Shown here: piece after piece, positions 16,743-25,788 of the stretch
Layout of the letters: each line of letters starts with the position of its first letter
Numbering within the stretch: the first letter of the stretch is position 1
Source of the DNA: JBAXAM01 sp037142515
GTDB taxonomy: Bacteria > Pseudomonadota > Gammaproteobacteria > UBA9339
Direction: 5' to 3'
NCBI GenBank assembly: GCA_037142515.1
Contig: JBAXAM010000011.1
Span: forward strand, 1-34,671
Length of the DNA stretch: 34,671 nt
The notes under the pieces: generated by a model
The model's input: only the letters and a program-made list of their open reading frames with translations
Told to the model about the DNA's origin: nothing
Databases searched by the model: none
Translations under genes and position numbers: made by a program

Positions 16743-19166
16743 ATGGACAAGATATTCCAGCCACAAATGATCGACGAAGCAGCCAAAAAACACTGGGATG
16801 AGACTCGTGCTTTTGAAACTAAGGAAAATACAACTAAGCCAAAATTTTATTGTCTGTCAATGTTGCCATATCCAAGTGGGCAAATTCATATGGGGCATGC
16901 GCGTAATTATACTATTGGTGATGTAATTGCTCGCTATCAAAGAATGCTTGGTAAAAATGTAATGCAGCCACTTGGTTGGGATGCTTTTGGGTTGCCAGCA
17001 GAGAACGCCGCTTTGAAAAATAAATTAGCACCATCCGAGTGGACCTACAAAAATATAGAGCAAATGCGCGTTACGATTAAGCAGCTAGGGTTTGCTATTG
17101 ATTGGTCGCGCGAAGTTACTACTTGTCGTCCGGAATATTATCGTTTTGAGCAACAGTTATTTTTAAAAATGTATGCAAAGGGATTAGCTTACAAAAAAAA
17201 ATCTGTGGTCAATTGGGATCCGGTTGATCAAACAGTGCTTGCTAATGAACAGGTGGTGGATGGTTGTGGTTGGCGTTCTGGTGCTTTGGTTGAGCGCAAA
17301 GAAATATCTCAGTGGTTTTTGAAAATAACAGCATATGCAGACGAACTGCTTGCTTGTTTGGATAAGCTTACAGGTTGGCCAGAGCAAGTGCGTACTATGC
17401 AACGTAATTGGATAGGTCGTAGCGAAGGATTAAATCTAAATTTTTCCGTAATTGGACGAGATGAAAAAGTTACTATTTTTACCACCAGGCCGGATACGGT
17501 TTTTGGTGTAACATTTTTAGCGATTGCGCCAGAACATCCTTTGGCTTTAGAGGCTTCGAAAAGTAACGAAAGTATCTTTAAGTTTTTACAAAAATGCCAC
17601 AACGTTAAAGTTGCCGAAGCAGAAGTTGCAACTGTAGCAACAGAAGGTTATTACACTGGATTTGATGCGATTAACCCTTTAAGCGGTGAAAAAGTTTCAA
17701 TTTGGGTTGCGAATTTTGTGCTTATGGAGTATGGAACTGGAGCGGTAATGTCGGTTCCGGCTCATGATACGCGTGATTATGAATTTGCCAAGCAATATAA
17801 CTTGAGAATAAAACAGGTAATAAAACCAATTGATAATGATCTCTGGGATATTAACAAGATTGCTTTTACTGACAAGGGAGTTTTGATTAATTCAGGAGAG
17901 TTTTCTAACTTGAATTTTGATCAAGCTTTTAATGCTATCGCTGAACATGTTATCAGAGCTAAACAAGGAGAGCGCAAAGTTCACTATCGCCTGCGTGACT
18001 GGGGTGTTTCACGGCAACGCTACTGGGGTGCGCCTATTCCAATAATTAATTGCGAAAAATGCGGTGTGGTTCCAGTTCCAGAAAGAGATTTGCCAGTTGT
18101 GTTGCCTGAAGGGATTAAGCTAACCGATCCGCACTCGCCATTGCATACTTTGAAAAGCTTTTTTGAGACAACTTGTCCAAAATGTGGTGGTTTTGCTACG
18201 AGGGAAACCGATACCTTTGATACTTTTGTGGAATCTTCATGGTATTACATTATGTACTGTTTCCATGATCAAAAATATTGGATGCCAGTTGATCAATATA
18301 TAGGTGGTATTGAGCATGCGGTGATGCATCTCTTGTATGCGCGTTTTATCTATAAGGTTCTGCGTGATGAAGGCCTAGTAAAAGGTGATGAGCCTTTCAC
18401 CCGATTATTAACTCAAGGGATGGTGTTGAAAGATGGCTCTAAGATGTCTAAGTCAAAAGGCAATACAGTTTCGCCGGAAGAGCTTGTTGCTAAATACGGT
18501 GCTGATACTGTACGTCTTTTTACGATTTTTGCTTCACCGCCAGAGCAATCGCTTGAGTGGTCAGATAGCGGTGTTGAAGGTGCTTATCGGTTTTTAAAGA
18601 AACTTTTTGCTTTTGCTGCGGCGCACGAAGAAGTAATAACTTCTCATAATAAGCTTTCTAAAAAACCTGAAATATTTACTAAAGAACAACAACAGTGGCG
18701 CAGAAATATTCATATTATATTGCAGCAAGCAAATGCTGATATGGAGCGTCTGCAGCTAAATACTGTTGTTTCTGCTGCTATGAAGCTTTTGAACGAATTG
18801 CACGATATTCCAAGTGCTACCAATGAAGCTATAATTTATGAAGGATTTAGTATTTTGCTTTGCTTGCTAAACCCAATTACTCCGCATGTTGTTCATTATT
18901 TGTGGCATGAGTTACAGTTTTTTGGAGATGCTTTAGATGCCAAGTGGCCACAAGTTGATTTAAGTGCGCTCAAACAAGATTTTTTTGAATTGATTGTGCA
19001 AGTAAATGGCAAAGTTCGTGGTAAAATAACAGTGCAGGCAGATGCTGATGAAAAGGCGATTCGGGAAGCTTCCATCGCCAATGACAGTGTTGCAAGAGCA
19101 ATTGGGTCTGCTGTAATTAAAAAAATTATTTTGGTACCTAAAAAACTGGTGAATATTGTTGTTTAA
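16743..19166 (+). CDS. leuS: Leucyl-tRNA synthetase
   Basis: LeuS charges tRNA-Leu. At 807 residues it is somewhat shorter than E. coli LeuS (860). It has the HIGH motif as HMGH (about residue 48) within PYPSGQIHMGHARNY, the CP1 editing domain with TTRPDTVFG (about 247), a zinc-type CEKCG...CPKCGG insertion (about 438-480), KMSKS (about 567) and the C-terminal VQVNGKVRGK domain. It starts the leuS-lptE-holA operon; the stop is two bases before the preferred lptE start. Confidence 0.97.
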   Translation: MDKIFQPQMIDEAAKKHWDETRAFETKENTTKPKFYCLSMLPYPSGQIHMGHARNYTIGDVIARYQRMLGKNVMQPLGWDAFGLPAENAALKNKLAPSEWTYKNIEQMRVTIKQLGFAIDWSREVTTCRPEYYRFEQQLFLKMYAKGLAYKKKSVVNWDPVDQTVLANEQVVDGCGWRSGALVERKEISQWFLKITAYADELLACLDKLTGWPEQVRTMQRNWIGRSEGLNLNFSVIGRDEKVTIFTTRPDTVFGVTFLAIAPEHPLALEASKSNESIFKFLQKCHNVKVAEAEVATVATEGYYTGFDAINPLSGEKVSIWVANFVLMEYGTGAVMSVPAHDTRDYEFAKQYNLRIKQVIKPIDNDLWDINKIAFTDKGVLINSGEFSNLNFDQAFNAIAEHVIRAKQGERKVHYRLRDWGVSRQRYWGAPIPIINCEKCGVVPVPERDLPVVLPEGIKLTDPHSPLHTLKSFFETTCPKCGGFATRETDTFDTFVESSWYYIMYCFHDQKYWMPVDQYIGGIEHAVMHLLYARFIYKVLRDEGLVKGDEPFTRLLTQGMVLKDGSKMSKSKGNTVSPEELVAKYGADTVRLFTIFASPPEQSLEWSDSGVEGAYRFLKKLFAFAAAHEEVITSHNKLSKKPEIFTKEQQQWRRNIHIILQQANADMERLQLNTVVSAAMKLLNELHDIPSATNEAIIYEGFSILLCLLNPITPHVVHYLWHELQFFGDALDAKWPQVDLSALKQDFFELIVQVNGKVRGKITVQADADEKAIREASIANDSVARAIGSAVIKKIILVPKKLVNIVV

Positions 19167-19167
19167 A

Positions 19168-19722
19168 ATGAATACTAATATTTATTTAATCTTAATAACT
19201 ATCTTTTTTCTATCTGGTTGCGGCTTTACATTGCGTACAGCTCAGTCTTTGCCGCCGCGATTACATCAGGCCTATTACCAAACTGACAACCCATATGGTC
19301 AGTTTGAAATTGCTTTTAAAAGAGCTTTAAAAGCCTCTAATGTTGTTTTACTGGCAGAGCCTAACGCAACTGCTCCAATTTTGCATGTTACTTCTAGCTA
19401 TACCCATACCACAACCAGCTCTATTTCGAGTTCTTCAGGGCGTGTTTACAATTTAAATCATACCGCTACAATCAGTATTAATGATGCTTCTGGCAAGTTG
19501 CTTTTATCTTCGCAAACAGCTAGTGCGGCACGTGATATTACATTGCAGCGCGATGAACTGTTCGAAGTAAGTGCACAAGTTGAAATCGTACGGCAGGAAC
19601 TATTGCAGGAGCTTACTACAAAAGTATTAAATATTTTGTGCGCTAAAAAAACTTTTCAGGCTTTAGCAGATCAAATTTCGAATGAAAATTCAACTACAGC
19701 AACTAGTACAGCATCTTACTGA
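19168..19722 (+). CDS. lptE: LPS-assembly lipoprotein LptE
   Basis: LptE plugs the LptD barrel that inserts lipopolysaccharide into the outer membrane. The sequence has a signal peptide ending in the lipobox LSGC, then GFTLRTAQSLPPRL, the typical start of mature LptE. The ATG at 19168 is preferred over an upstream in-frame TTG at 19156. The 3' end overlaps holA by 41 bases. Its presence implies an outer membrane with LPS or similar glycolipid, in keeping with the glycan genes at the left of the window. Confidence 0.9.
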   Translation: MNTNIYLILITIFFLSGCGFTLRTAQSLPPRLHQAYYQTDNPYGQFEIAFKRALKASNVVLLAEPNATAPILHVTSSYTHTTTSSISSSSGRVYNLNHTATISINDASGKLLLSSQTASAARDITLQRDELFEVSAQVEIVRQELLQELTTKVLNILCAKKTFQALADQISNENSTTATSTASY

Positions 19723-20686
19723 GAAAATAGCACCGCTATATTTAATTAGTGGCGATGAATTTTTATTGGTACAAGAAGCTTGTGATACTGTGCGGCAGCA
19801 TGCTAGTCTCGCGGGCTTTGACGAGCGTGAAACTTTTTATATTGAATCTGGATTCAATTGGGAGAGTTTTTTAAATAGCACTAGCAATTTTTCGCTATTT
19901 GGTGGGCGTACCTTAATTGAATTACATCTCAAAAGTAAGCTTACTGATATAGGTAGCAAAATTCTGCAAAGTTATGCTAAAAAACCAGCGCTGGAAAAAA
20001 TTGTAGTGATCATTGCGGCTAAATTAGATGCGGCGCAGCAAAAAACGGCATGGTTTAAGGCGGTTGATGATTGTGGAGTAGTGTTGCCAATTTGGCCAAT
20101 TGATGCAGCTCAGATGCCGCTTTGGATTAATAAGCGTCTTAAGCAAGCGGGGCTTAAAACTGATGGTGTGGGAATTAAATTATTAGTTGATTGTGCTGCC
20201 GGTAATTTGCTTGCTGCTACGCAAGAGATTGAAAAATTACGTTTACTCTATGGCAGTGGAGACTTAACCACTGAACAAATTGTTTCCACAATCACAGATA
20301 ATGCTCGTTTTAATGTATTTAATTTACTCGATGCTTCGCTTGCTGGAAAAACAGCTGCGGTAGTTCATATGCTTTATAATTTAAAAACTCAAGGGGTTGA
20401 GCCAACTATTATTTTATGGGCGATCGCGCGCGAATTGCGCTCGTTAATTAATATAAGCTTTGCGATGCAACAAGGGGCTATGGCTGAACAAGCTTTGACT
20501 AAGAATAATGTTTGGAGCAGTCGCAAGATATTAATAAAAAAAGCCTTGTTGCGGCATGATCTTGCTAGTTTACAGAATTTGCTCAAGCAAACTGCTTGGG
20601 TTGATTATATAATTAAAGGTGCAGATAGCCAGCATATATTATGGCACGAGCTCAATAAGGTTTATTCCATGCTGTCTATCGGTTAG
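19682..20686 (+). CDS. holA: DNA polymerase III subunit delta
   Basis: HolA is the wrench subunit of the clamp loader that opens the sliding clamp. The 334-residue length, start MKIQLQQLVQHLTEKIAPLY, the LISGDEFLLVQEACD segment and LPIWPIDAAQMPLWINKRL all fit the family, as does its position after lptE. It starts within lptE (41-base overlap). Normally nadD follows; here the next plus-strand genes are the secretion operon, and nadD is 13 kb away in opposite orientation. Its 3' end overlaps a convergent small gene by 11 bases. Confidence 0.95.
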   Translation: MKIQLQQLVQHLTEKIAPLYLISGDEFLLVQEACDTVRQHASLAGFDERETFYIESGFNWESFLNSTSNFSLFGGRTLIELHLKSKLTDIGSKILQSYAKKPALEKIVVIIAAKLDAAQQKTAWFKAVDDCGVVLPIWPIDAAQMPLWINKRLKQAGLKTDGVGIKLLVDCAAGNLLAATQEIEKLRLLYGSGDLTTEQIVSTITDNARFNVFNLLDASLAGKTAAVVHMLYNLKTQGVEPTIILWAIARELRSLINISFAMQQGAMAEQALTKNNVWSSRKILIKKALLRHDLASLQNLLKQTAWVDYIIKGADSQHILWHELNKVYSMLSIG

Positions 20687-20990
20687 GAGTTGGTTTGGCC
20701 TGCGCTTCTAGCTTCGGTATGACACTAGTTATATCGCTATCGCTTAAGTTAAGTTTTAAAACTGAGCAATAATGCTTGATACCTGCAAAATCACTTTGTT
20801 TTAGTGCGTTGTTAAGGTTATTAGCTGCATACTTGATGATCTCCGCATCGGGGCGTTCGCGAAATGCCTTGTCTTGCCACCAGAGTTTTGATGTATCTGC
20901 TTGGGCCTTCCATCCGTTTTTATATTTATCAGCTATTAGCTTTTTGAGCTCTGAATTTTCTATTTTCTCTAATAAAGCGTCTTCTTCCAT
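20676..20990 (-). CDS. Hypothetical small acidic-to-neutral helical protein
   Basis: I do not recognise this 104-residue protein. It looks mostly helical: MEEDALLEKIENSELKKLIA, then a Trp-rich central region (GWKAQADTSKLWWQDKAF) and a C-terminal LNLSDSDITSVIPKLEAQ. It has no signal peptide, membrane helix or cysteine pair beyond a single Cys. It converges with holA, sharing 11 bases, and diverges from the secretion operon across the 137-base promoter region. A regulatory, chaperone or effector role for the secretion system is only suggested by position. Confidence 0.5.
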   Translation of the reverse strand: MEEDALLEKIENSELKKLIADKYKNGWKAQADTSKLWWQDKAFRERPDAEIIKYAANNLNNALKQSDFAGIKHYCSVLKLNLSDSDITSVIPKLEAQAKPTPNR

Positions 20991-21047
20991 GTGTTTTCTA
21001 TTTAATTTTTATAGCGTTACATCAAGGTAATTTAGGATGCAATTTTT

Positions 21048-21078
21048 TTGTGTATTTTAATGCTAAATTTGTTACAAT
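21048..21078 (+). promoter_or_regulatory. Weak promoter candidate of the secretion operon
   Basis: TACAAT at 21073-21078 is a good -10 box and TTGTGT at 21048-21053 a poor -35 with a 19-base gap. It lies about 50 bases before trbC, whose ATG at 21128 has GGGAG at 21116-21120. The intergenic region is otherwise AT-rich with no clear operator. Confidence 0.35.
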
Positions 21079-21127
21079 GCAAAATAAAATCAAATACCTA
21101 TAAGTTATTTAAAAAGGGAGTGCATTT

Positions 21128-21451
21128 ATGTATAGAAAATGGCAAAGACTCACATATTTTTGTAGTAATGTAATGTTTGGAGTTTTCAGTTTAATTATGA
21201 GCGCATACGCTACTGAGACTGGCCTGCCGTGGGAAGGGCCGCTGCAAAAAATCACAGCATCACTTACTGGCCCGGTAGCAAAGGTTGTGGGTGTAGTTGC
21301 AATTGTGCTTGCTGGTTTTGGTGTTGCTTTTGGTGAATCTGGCGGTTCGATGCGTCGTATTTTGCAGATTGTTTTGGGGCTATCAGTTGCTTTTACTGCC
21401 TCAAGCCTAGTTGCGAGTTTGTTTGGTTTTTCTGGTGGGGCAGTTTTTTAA
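21128..21451 (+). CDS. trbC: T4SS major pilin, TrbC/VirB2 family
   Basis: The 107-residue protein has a signal-peptide-like N-terminus (to about residue 28, MSAYA/TETG), then GLPWEGPLQKI, and two membrane helices around SLTGPVAKVVGVVAIVLAG and LQIVLGLSVAFTASSLV. The arrangement (lPxE..L..l..s.TGPVA) resembles RP4 TrbC, whose mature form is cyclised by TraF. Here a TraF-like peptidase gene lies in the same operon. The tail after the last helix is only FGFSGGAVF, shorter than in RP4. First gene of the T4SS operon. Confidence 0.85.
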   Translation: MYRKWQRLTYFCSNVMFGVFSLIMSAYATETGLPWEGPLQKITASLTGPVAKVVGVVAIVLAGFGVAFGESGGSMRRILQIVLGLSVAFTASSLVASLFGFSGGAVF

Positions 21452-21706
21452 ATGAGTACCCCCGGCTATCGCATAAGGCTACATAATTCATTAACTACGC
21501 CGATTATGCTTGGTGGTGTGCCGCGCCAATTTGCTATTCTCAATTGGACTATTTGTGCGGCTTTGGTACTTGGGATGAGAGCTGTTTATTTACTTCCACT
21601 ATTTATCATGTTTCATATTGGAGCGGTGTTTTTTGCAAAGAAAGACCCATATTTTTTCGAAGTAATATTGCGGCATTTGAGACAAAAAAGATTTTATAGA
21701 GTTTAG
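21452..21706 (+). CDS. trbD: T4SS inner-membrane protein, TrbD/VirB3 family
   Basis: This 84-residue protein has an N-terminal cytoplasmic stretch (MSTPGYRIRLHNSLTTPIML), a membrane segment made of two short hydrophobic stretches (about residues 29-60, ICAALVLGMRAVYLLPLFIM), and a KDPYFFEVI...RQKRFYRV end typical of VirB3/TrbD. VirB3 works with VirB4 in assembling the inner-membrane complex. It begins directly after the trbC stop, consistent with tight coupling, and ends eight bases before trbE. Confidence 0.85.
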   Translation: MSTPGYRIRLHNSLTTPIMLGGVPRQFAILNWTICAALVLGMRAVYLLPLFIMFHIGAVFFAKKDPYFFEVILRHLRQKRFYRV

Positions 21707-21713
21707 GAGCTTA

Positions 21714-24110
21714 ATGTTTAACATATCGGAATACCGTCAAAGCTCAGATCGTCTAGTAGATTTACTTCCATGGGCAGCCTTGGTTGCCAGTGGTGTTGTT
21801 CTGAACAAAGACGGATCTTTTCAAAGGATTTTACGTTTTCGTGGTCCAGATTTGGAATCTGCTACTGAACCGCAACTGGTTGCTGCAGCCGCAAGATTAA
21901 ATAATGCGCTTAAACGTTTTGGCTCCGGTTGGGCGCTTTATATAGAAGCCAGGCGTCAGCTTTATGCTTCCTATCCGGAAAAATGCTATTTTCCAGACCC
22001 GGTAAGCTTGCTTATTGAAGCTGAGAGGCGTGAGAAATTTTCTAATGTTGGTGAAAATTTTGAAAGTAAATATTATTTAACGCTGCAATTTTTACCCGCT
22101 CCACAATCTGCTTCTAAAGTTAGTAAGCTGGTGATTTCAGAGCCAGAAGTTGCTGTTGAAGATTATAGGAAAAGTTTAGATTTGTTTATTGCTACTACTC
22201 AACGTTTTTGCGATATTTTGCAAGATTTTATGTTCGAGGCAGAATTTTTAAATGATGCTGAAACTCTAACCTATTTACATTCAACTATTTCTCCTAAGCA
22301 ACAACCAATTGCTATACCTGAAATTCCGATGTATCTAGATTCATTTTTGGCGGATACACCACTACTTGGTGGTATTGCGCCGCAGCTTGGTGATTATCAT
22401 TTACGCACAATAACAATTTTGAGTTTTCCAGCATCAACCATGCCAGCTTTGCTCGATCAGTTAAACCAATTACCTATTTGTTATCGTTGGGTTACGCGTT
22501 TTATTCCTCTGGATAAACAAGAAGCAGAAACGCAGCTAAAGCGTTACAAACGCCAATGGTTTGCTAAGCGTAAGGGCTTGTTAAATTTAGTGCAGGAGAT
22601 TTTTACCAAAACTGAAACTCAATTATTAGATACAGCAGCAGTTGAAAAAGCTAAAGATGCTGATAGCTCATTAAAGGAGTTGGCAGAAGATTATGTGTCA
22701 TTTGGTTACTATACTGCTACGGTAACAGTTATGGATCGCGATTTACAGCGGACAAATGAGATGCAACGCGAAGTAGAGCGTGTGATTAATGGTTTGGGGT
22801 TTACGACTATTGCAGAGAATTTTAATGCGGTTGAGGCATGGCTATCTTCATTACCCGGCCATGCATATGCCAATGTACGTACCCCGTTGTTACATAGTTT
22901 GAACTTGGCTCACTTAATGCCGTTTTCTGCTATTTGGTCAGGACCGGAAAATGATGCTCATTTAAAAGCTCCCCCCTTAATGTATGTTCATACTCATGGT
23001 CGCACGCCGTTTCGATTAGTAAATCATGTTGGTGACGTTGGTCATCAAATGGTTATTGGTCCAACGGGAGCTGGCAAATCAGTATTGCTGACATTGATGG
23101 CAGTGCAGTTTCGTCGTTATCAAAACGCTCAGGTTTTTGTGTTTGATAAAGGCGGTAGTTTTTTAGCGACCACGATTGGTGTTGGCGGTGGTTATTACGA
23201 ATTAGGAACTGATCATGTTGGCTTAGCATTTCAGCCCTTGGCGGCAATTGATAATGAAATGGAGCGTGTTTGGTCGGCCGAGTGGATTTATGGACTTCTT
23301 GCTAATGAAAAAATTGTTGTTACGCCTGATATAAAGCAAATGGTATGGGAAGCACTAACTTCTCTAGCCCATATGCCACAGCACCAACGTACCATGACAG
23401 GTTTGTGTGCTTTGATTCAAAGCAATGCGCTACGTCAAGCATTATTAACTTATACTTTAAAAGGTCCATTTGGGCACTTACTTGATGCTGATAATGAACA
23501 AAAATGTGATGATGTTTGGCAGTGCTATGAAATGGAAGGCCTTATGAGTACGCCGAGCGTAATTGGGCCGGTTTTGAGCTATTTGTTTCATCGATTAGAA
23601 AAACGCTTTACTGGTGTTCCTACCTTGTTAGTTTTAGATGAAGCTTGGCTTTATCTAGATCATCCGATTTTTTCTGCTAAGATCCGCGATTGGTTAAAAA
23701 CACTGCGTAAATTTAATGTTAGTGTTATTTTTGCCACACAATCAATCGAGGATGCTTTAGCGACGCAAATTTCGTCAGTGCTGCTTGAATCTTGTCCGTC
23801 GCGTATTTTGTTGCCAAATGATCGTATTCTTGAGCCAAATGTGCGTTCTTCGTACGAAAAACTTGGTTTGAATGAGCGTCAATTACAAATTTTATCGATG
23901 GCAACACCCAAACAGCAATATTATTATCAATCTCGTTTAGGAAACCGATTATTTAATATAGAATTAGGACCGATAGCATTAGCATTTTGTGCTGCTAGTC
24001 GTTCTGAAGATAAGTTTTTGGTTAGAGAGTTATTAGATAAGTTTGGTCGAGAGAATTTTTTAGCAGAGTACCTAAAAGCAAAAGGTCTCGAATGGGCGGT
24101 GAAATTATGA
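21714..24110 (+). CDS. trbE: T4SS ATPase, TrbE/VirB4 family
   Basis: VirB4 powers pilus biogenesis and substrate transfer. At 798 residues it has the CagE/TrbE N-terminal domain (about 1-400) and a RecA-like ATPase domain with Walker A GPTGAGKSV (about 448), Walker B LLVLDEAWLYLD (about 638) and the ATQSIEDA segment. A ribosome-binding site AGGAG overlaps the trbD stop. Its own stop overlaps the trbF ATG as ATGA. Confidence 0.95.
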   Translation: MFNISEYRQSSDRLVDLLPWAALVASGVVLNKDGSFQRILRFRGPDLESATEPQLVAAAARLNNALKRFGSGWALYIEARRQLYASYPEKCYFPDPVSLLIEAERREKFSNVGENFESKYYLTLQFLPAPQSASKVSKLVISEPEVAVEDYRKSLDLFIATTQRFCDILQDFMFEAEFLNDAETLTYLHSTISPKQQPIAIPEIPMYLDSFLADTPLLGGIAPQLGDYHLRTITILSFPASTMPALLDQLNQLPICYRWVTRFIPLDKQEAETQLKRYKRQWFAKRKGLLNLVQEIFTKTETQLLDTAAVEKAKDADSSLKELAEDYVSFGYYTATVTVMDRDLQRTNEMQREVERVINGLGFTTIAENFNAVEAWLSSLPGHAYANVRTPLLHSLNLAHLMPFSAIWSGPENDAHLKAPPLMYVHTHGRTPFRLVNHVGDVGHQMVIGPTGAGKSVLLTLMAVQFRRYQNAQVFVFDKGGSFLATTIGVGGGYYELGTDHVGLAFQPLAAIDNEMERVWSAEWIYGLLANEKIVVTPDIKQMVWEALTSLAHMPQHQRTMTGLCALIQSNALRQALLTYTLKGPFGHLLDADNEQKCDDVWQCYEMEGLMSTPSVIGPVLSYLFHRLEKRFTGVPTLLVLDEAWLYLDHPIFSAKIRDWLKTLRKFNVSVIFATQSIEDALATQISSVLLESCPSRILLPNDRILEPNVRSSYEKLGLNERQLQILSMATPKQQYYYQSRLGNRLFNIELGPIALAFCAASRSEDKFLVRELLDKFGRENFLAEYLKAKGLEWAVKL

Positions 24111-24793
24111 AAAATCCATTTAAAAAAGAAGTGGCAAATTACAAAGGTGATGAGCCTATTACGCCATATCAACTGGCGCAGCAAGAGTGGGATTTGCGAA
24201 TTGGGTCGTCGCGTTCCCAGGCCAGAAATTGGCGTATTTGCGCGTTTTTTTCATTATTGATTACAATAGCGCTTGCTTGGGGGTTGGTATTTGTTTTAGC
24301 GAGTCATAAAGAAAAAATTTTTATTGCACAAGTAACCACAGAAGGGCGTGTAGTTAATGTATCGCCACTTGTAGTTCGTTATCAACCAAATGAAGCGCAA
24401 AAAGAATATTTTATTGCTCATTTTATTGAATTAGTGCGAACTCTTACGCTCGATCCAGTGGCAGTAAAGCAAAATTGGATAAATGCTTATAATTTCCTAA
24501 GTAGCCGCGGTGGTGAGCGCTTTAATACCTATTTTAAAGAGAACAATTTAATTTCTCTACTTGGTAAGAAAACTATTACGCTGCAAATTACCGATATTAA
24601 TCCAGTGAGCGCCAATACTATGCATGTACGTTGGACTGAAACTACCGTTAATACAAACGGTCAGGAAGAAGGAAAGATAAACTACAGTGGTATTTTCACT
24701 ATTGTGACAAAACAGCCGACAACACGCGAAGAGATTTTGCGTAATCCGCTGGGTATATATATTGTGGATTTTAATATTTCTATGCCAAAATAA
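24107..24793 (+). CDS. trbF: T4SS assembly protein, TrbF/VirB8 family
   Basis: The 228-residue protein starts MKNPFKKEVANYKG, has a cytoplasmic PYQLAQQEWDLRIGSSRSQ region typical of TrbF, one membrane helix at about 42-66, and a periplasmic VirB8 domain. An ATG at 24092 is in frame, but the ATG at 24107 overlaps the trbE stop as ATGA and gives the TrbF-like N-terminus. VirB8 nucleates the inner-membrane complex and contacts VirB9 and VirB10. Confidence 0.88.
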   Translation: MKNPFKKEVANYKGDEPITPYQLAQQEWDLRIGSSRSQARNWRICAFFSLLITIALAWGLVFVLASHKEKIFIAQVTTEGRVVNVSPLVVRYQPNEAQKEYFIAHFIELVRTLTLDPVAVKQNWINAYNFLSSRGGERFNTYFKENNLISLLGKKTITLQITDINPVSANTMHVRWTETTVNTNGQEEGKINYSGIFTIVTKQPTTREEILRNPLGIYIVDFNISMPK

Positions 24794-24826
24794 ATTAAGT
24801 AAATTATATTTTTTTGAGGTTTAATT

Positions 24827-25774
24827 ATGAAGTATAAAATTATTGCATTAACTTTAGTGTGCGCATCTTTGTGTGCATGTCAAAATCCTAGAGCTGAAAA
24901 AGATATTGGTCCAGGTTCTTATTCGCTTGCGGCAAATACTGGCAATATCCCAAAGCATATTGAGTATGTTCCAGTACCAATGCCAGGACAGTTTATGTCA
25001 AAAAAGGCTAAGAAGTCTGAGCGGTTGATTGGTGAAGCTGCTATTAATGCAGCTAATAAAAAGGCAGTGAAACAGCCAAACTCTGGTGAATATATTAATT
25101 CTATAATGACATTTGATTATATGTCGGGAGCTCTCTACCAGATTTATTGCGCACCGCTTAGTGTTACTGATATACAATTTCAAAATAATGAACACATAAT
25201 CGCAGTGGGTGCTGGCGATACTACGCGTTGGGTTGTCACTAAAGTTTCCAGTGGCATTGGTGCTAACAAACAAGAGCACTTATTCGTTAAGCCACACGAT
25301 GAAGAGCTGACTAATAGTTTGGTAGTAACTACAGATATGCGTACTTATCACTTAATGTTGCACTCTACGAGTAAAACTTATATGGCTTCTGTGGCGTGGC
25401 GTTATTCGGATGGCGAAGGTGGCGGTATGCTCACAGCATTCGATGATAATTTATCTGAAGGTATTGGTGACGTGGTTAATACTATTGATGTTAGTCGTTT
25501 GAGGTTTAATTATGCGATGAAAAAAACAAAAGGTCCGCAGCCAGATTGGTATCCAAAGATGGTTTTTAATGATGGTAATAAAACGTATATTAAATTTCCA
25601 AGTAACATGCAAGAAGCACCAAATTTATTTATCGGAATTGGTGGCAAGACTAATCAAGTAGTTAATTATCGTGTTCAAGGCGATTACTATGTTGTTGATA
25701 ACGTGATTTATTGGGCGCAGTTAAGTAGTGGGCCGGATAGCAGTACTATTGTGCAGATATCACCTAAAAAATAA
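24827..25774 (+). CDS. trbG: T4SS outer-membrane core protein, TrbG/VirB9 family, with lipobox
   Basis: This 315-residue protein shows the TrbG/VirB9 pattern: YQIYCAPLSVTDIQFQ, VGAGDTTRWVV, HLFVKPHDEELTNSLVV, TDMRTYHLMLHS and YMASVAWRYSDGE. A signal sequence ends in LCAC (Cys18), a plausible lipobox. VirB9 normally works with a separate small lipoprotein (VirB7/TrbH); none is seen in the operon, so TrbG may anchor itself. The ATG at 24827 is preceded by GAGG. It forms the outer-membrane core with TrbI. Confidence 0.88.
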   Translation: MKYKIIALTLVCASLCACQNPRAEKDIGPGSYSLAANTGNIPKHIEYVPVPMPGQFMSKKAKKSERLIGEAAINAANKKAVKQPNSGEYINSIMTFDYMSGALYQIYCAPLSVTDIQFQNNEHIIAVGAGDTTRWVVTKVSSGIGANKQEHLFVKPHDEELTNSLVVTTDMRTYHLMLHSTSKTYMASVAWRYSDGEGGGMLTAFDDNLSEGIGDVVNTIDVSRLRFNYAMKKTKGPQPDWYPKMVFNDGNKTYIKFPSNMQEAPNLFIGIGGKTNQVVNYRVQGDYYVVDNVIYWAQLSSGPDSSTIVQISPKK

Positions 25775-25788
25775 AGTTTAAATAAAAC

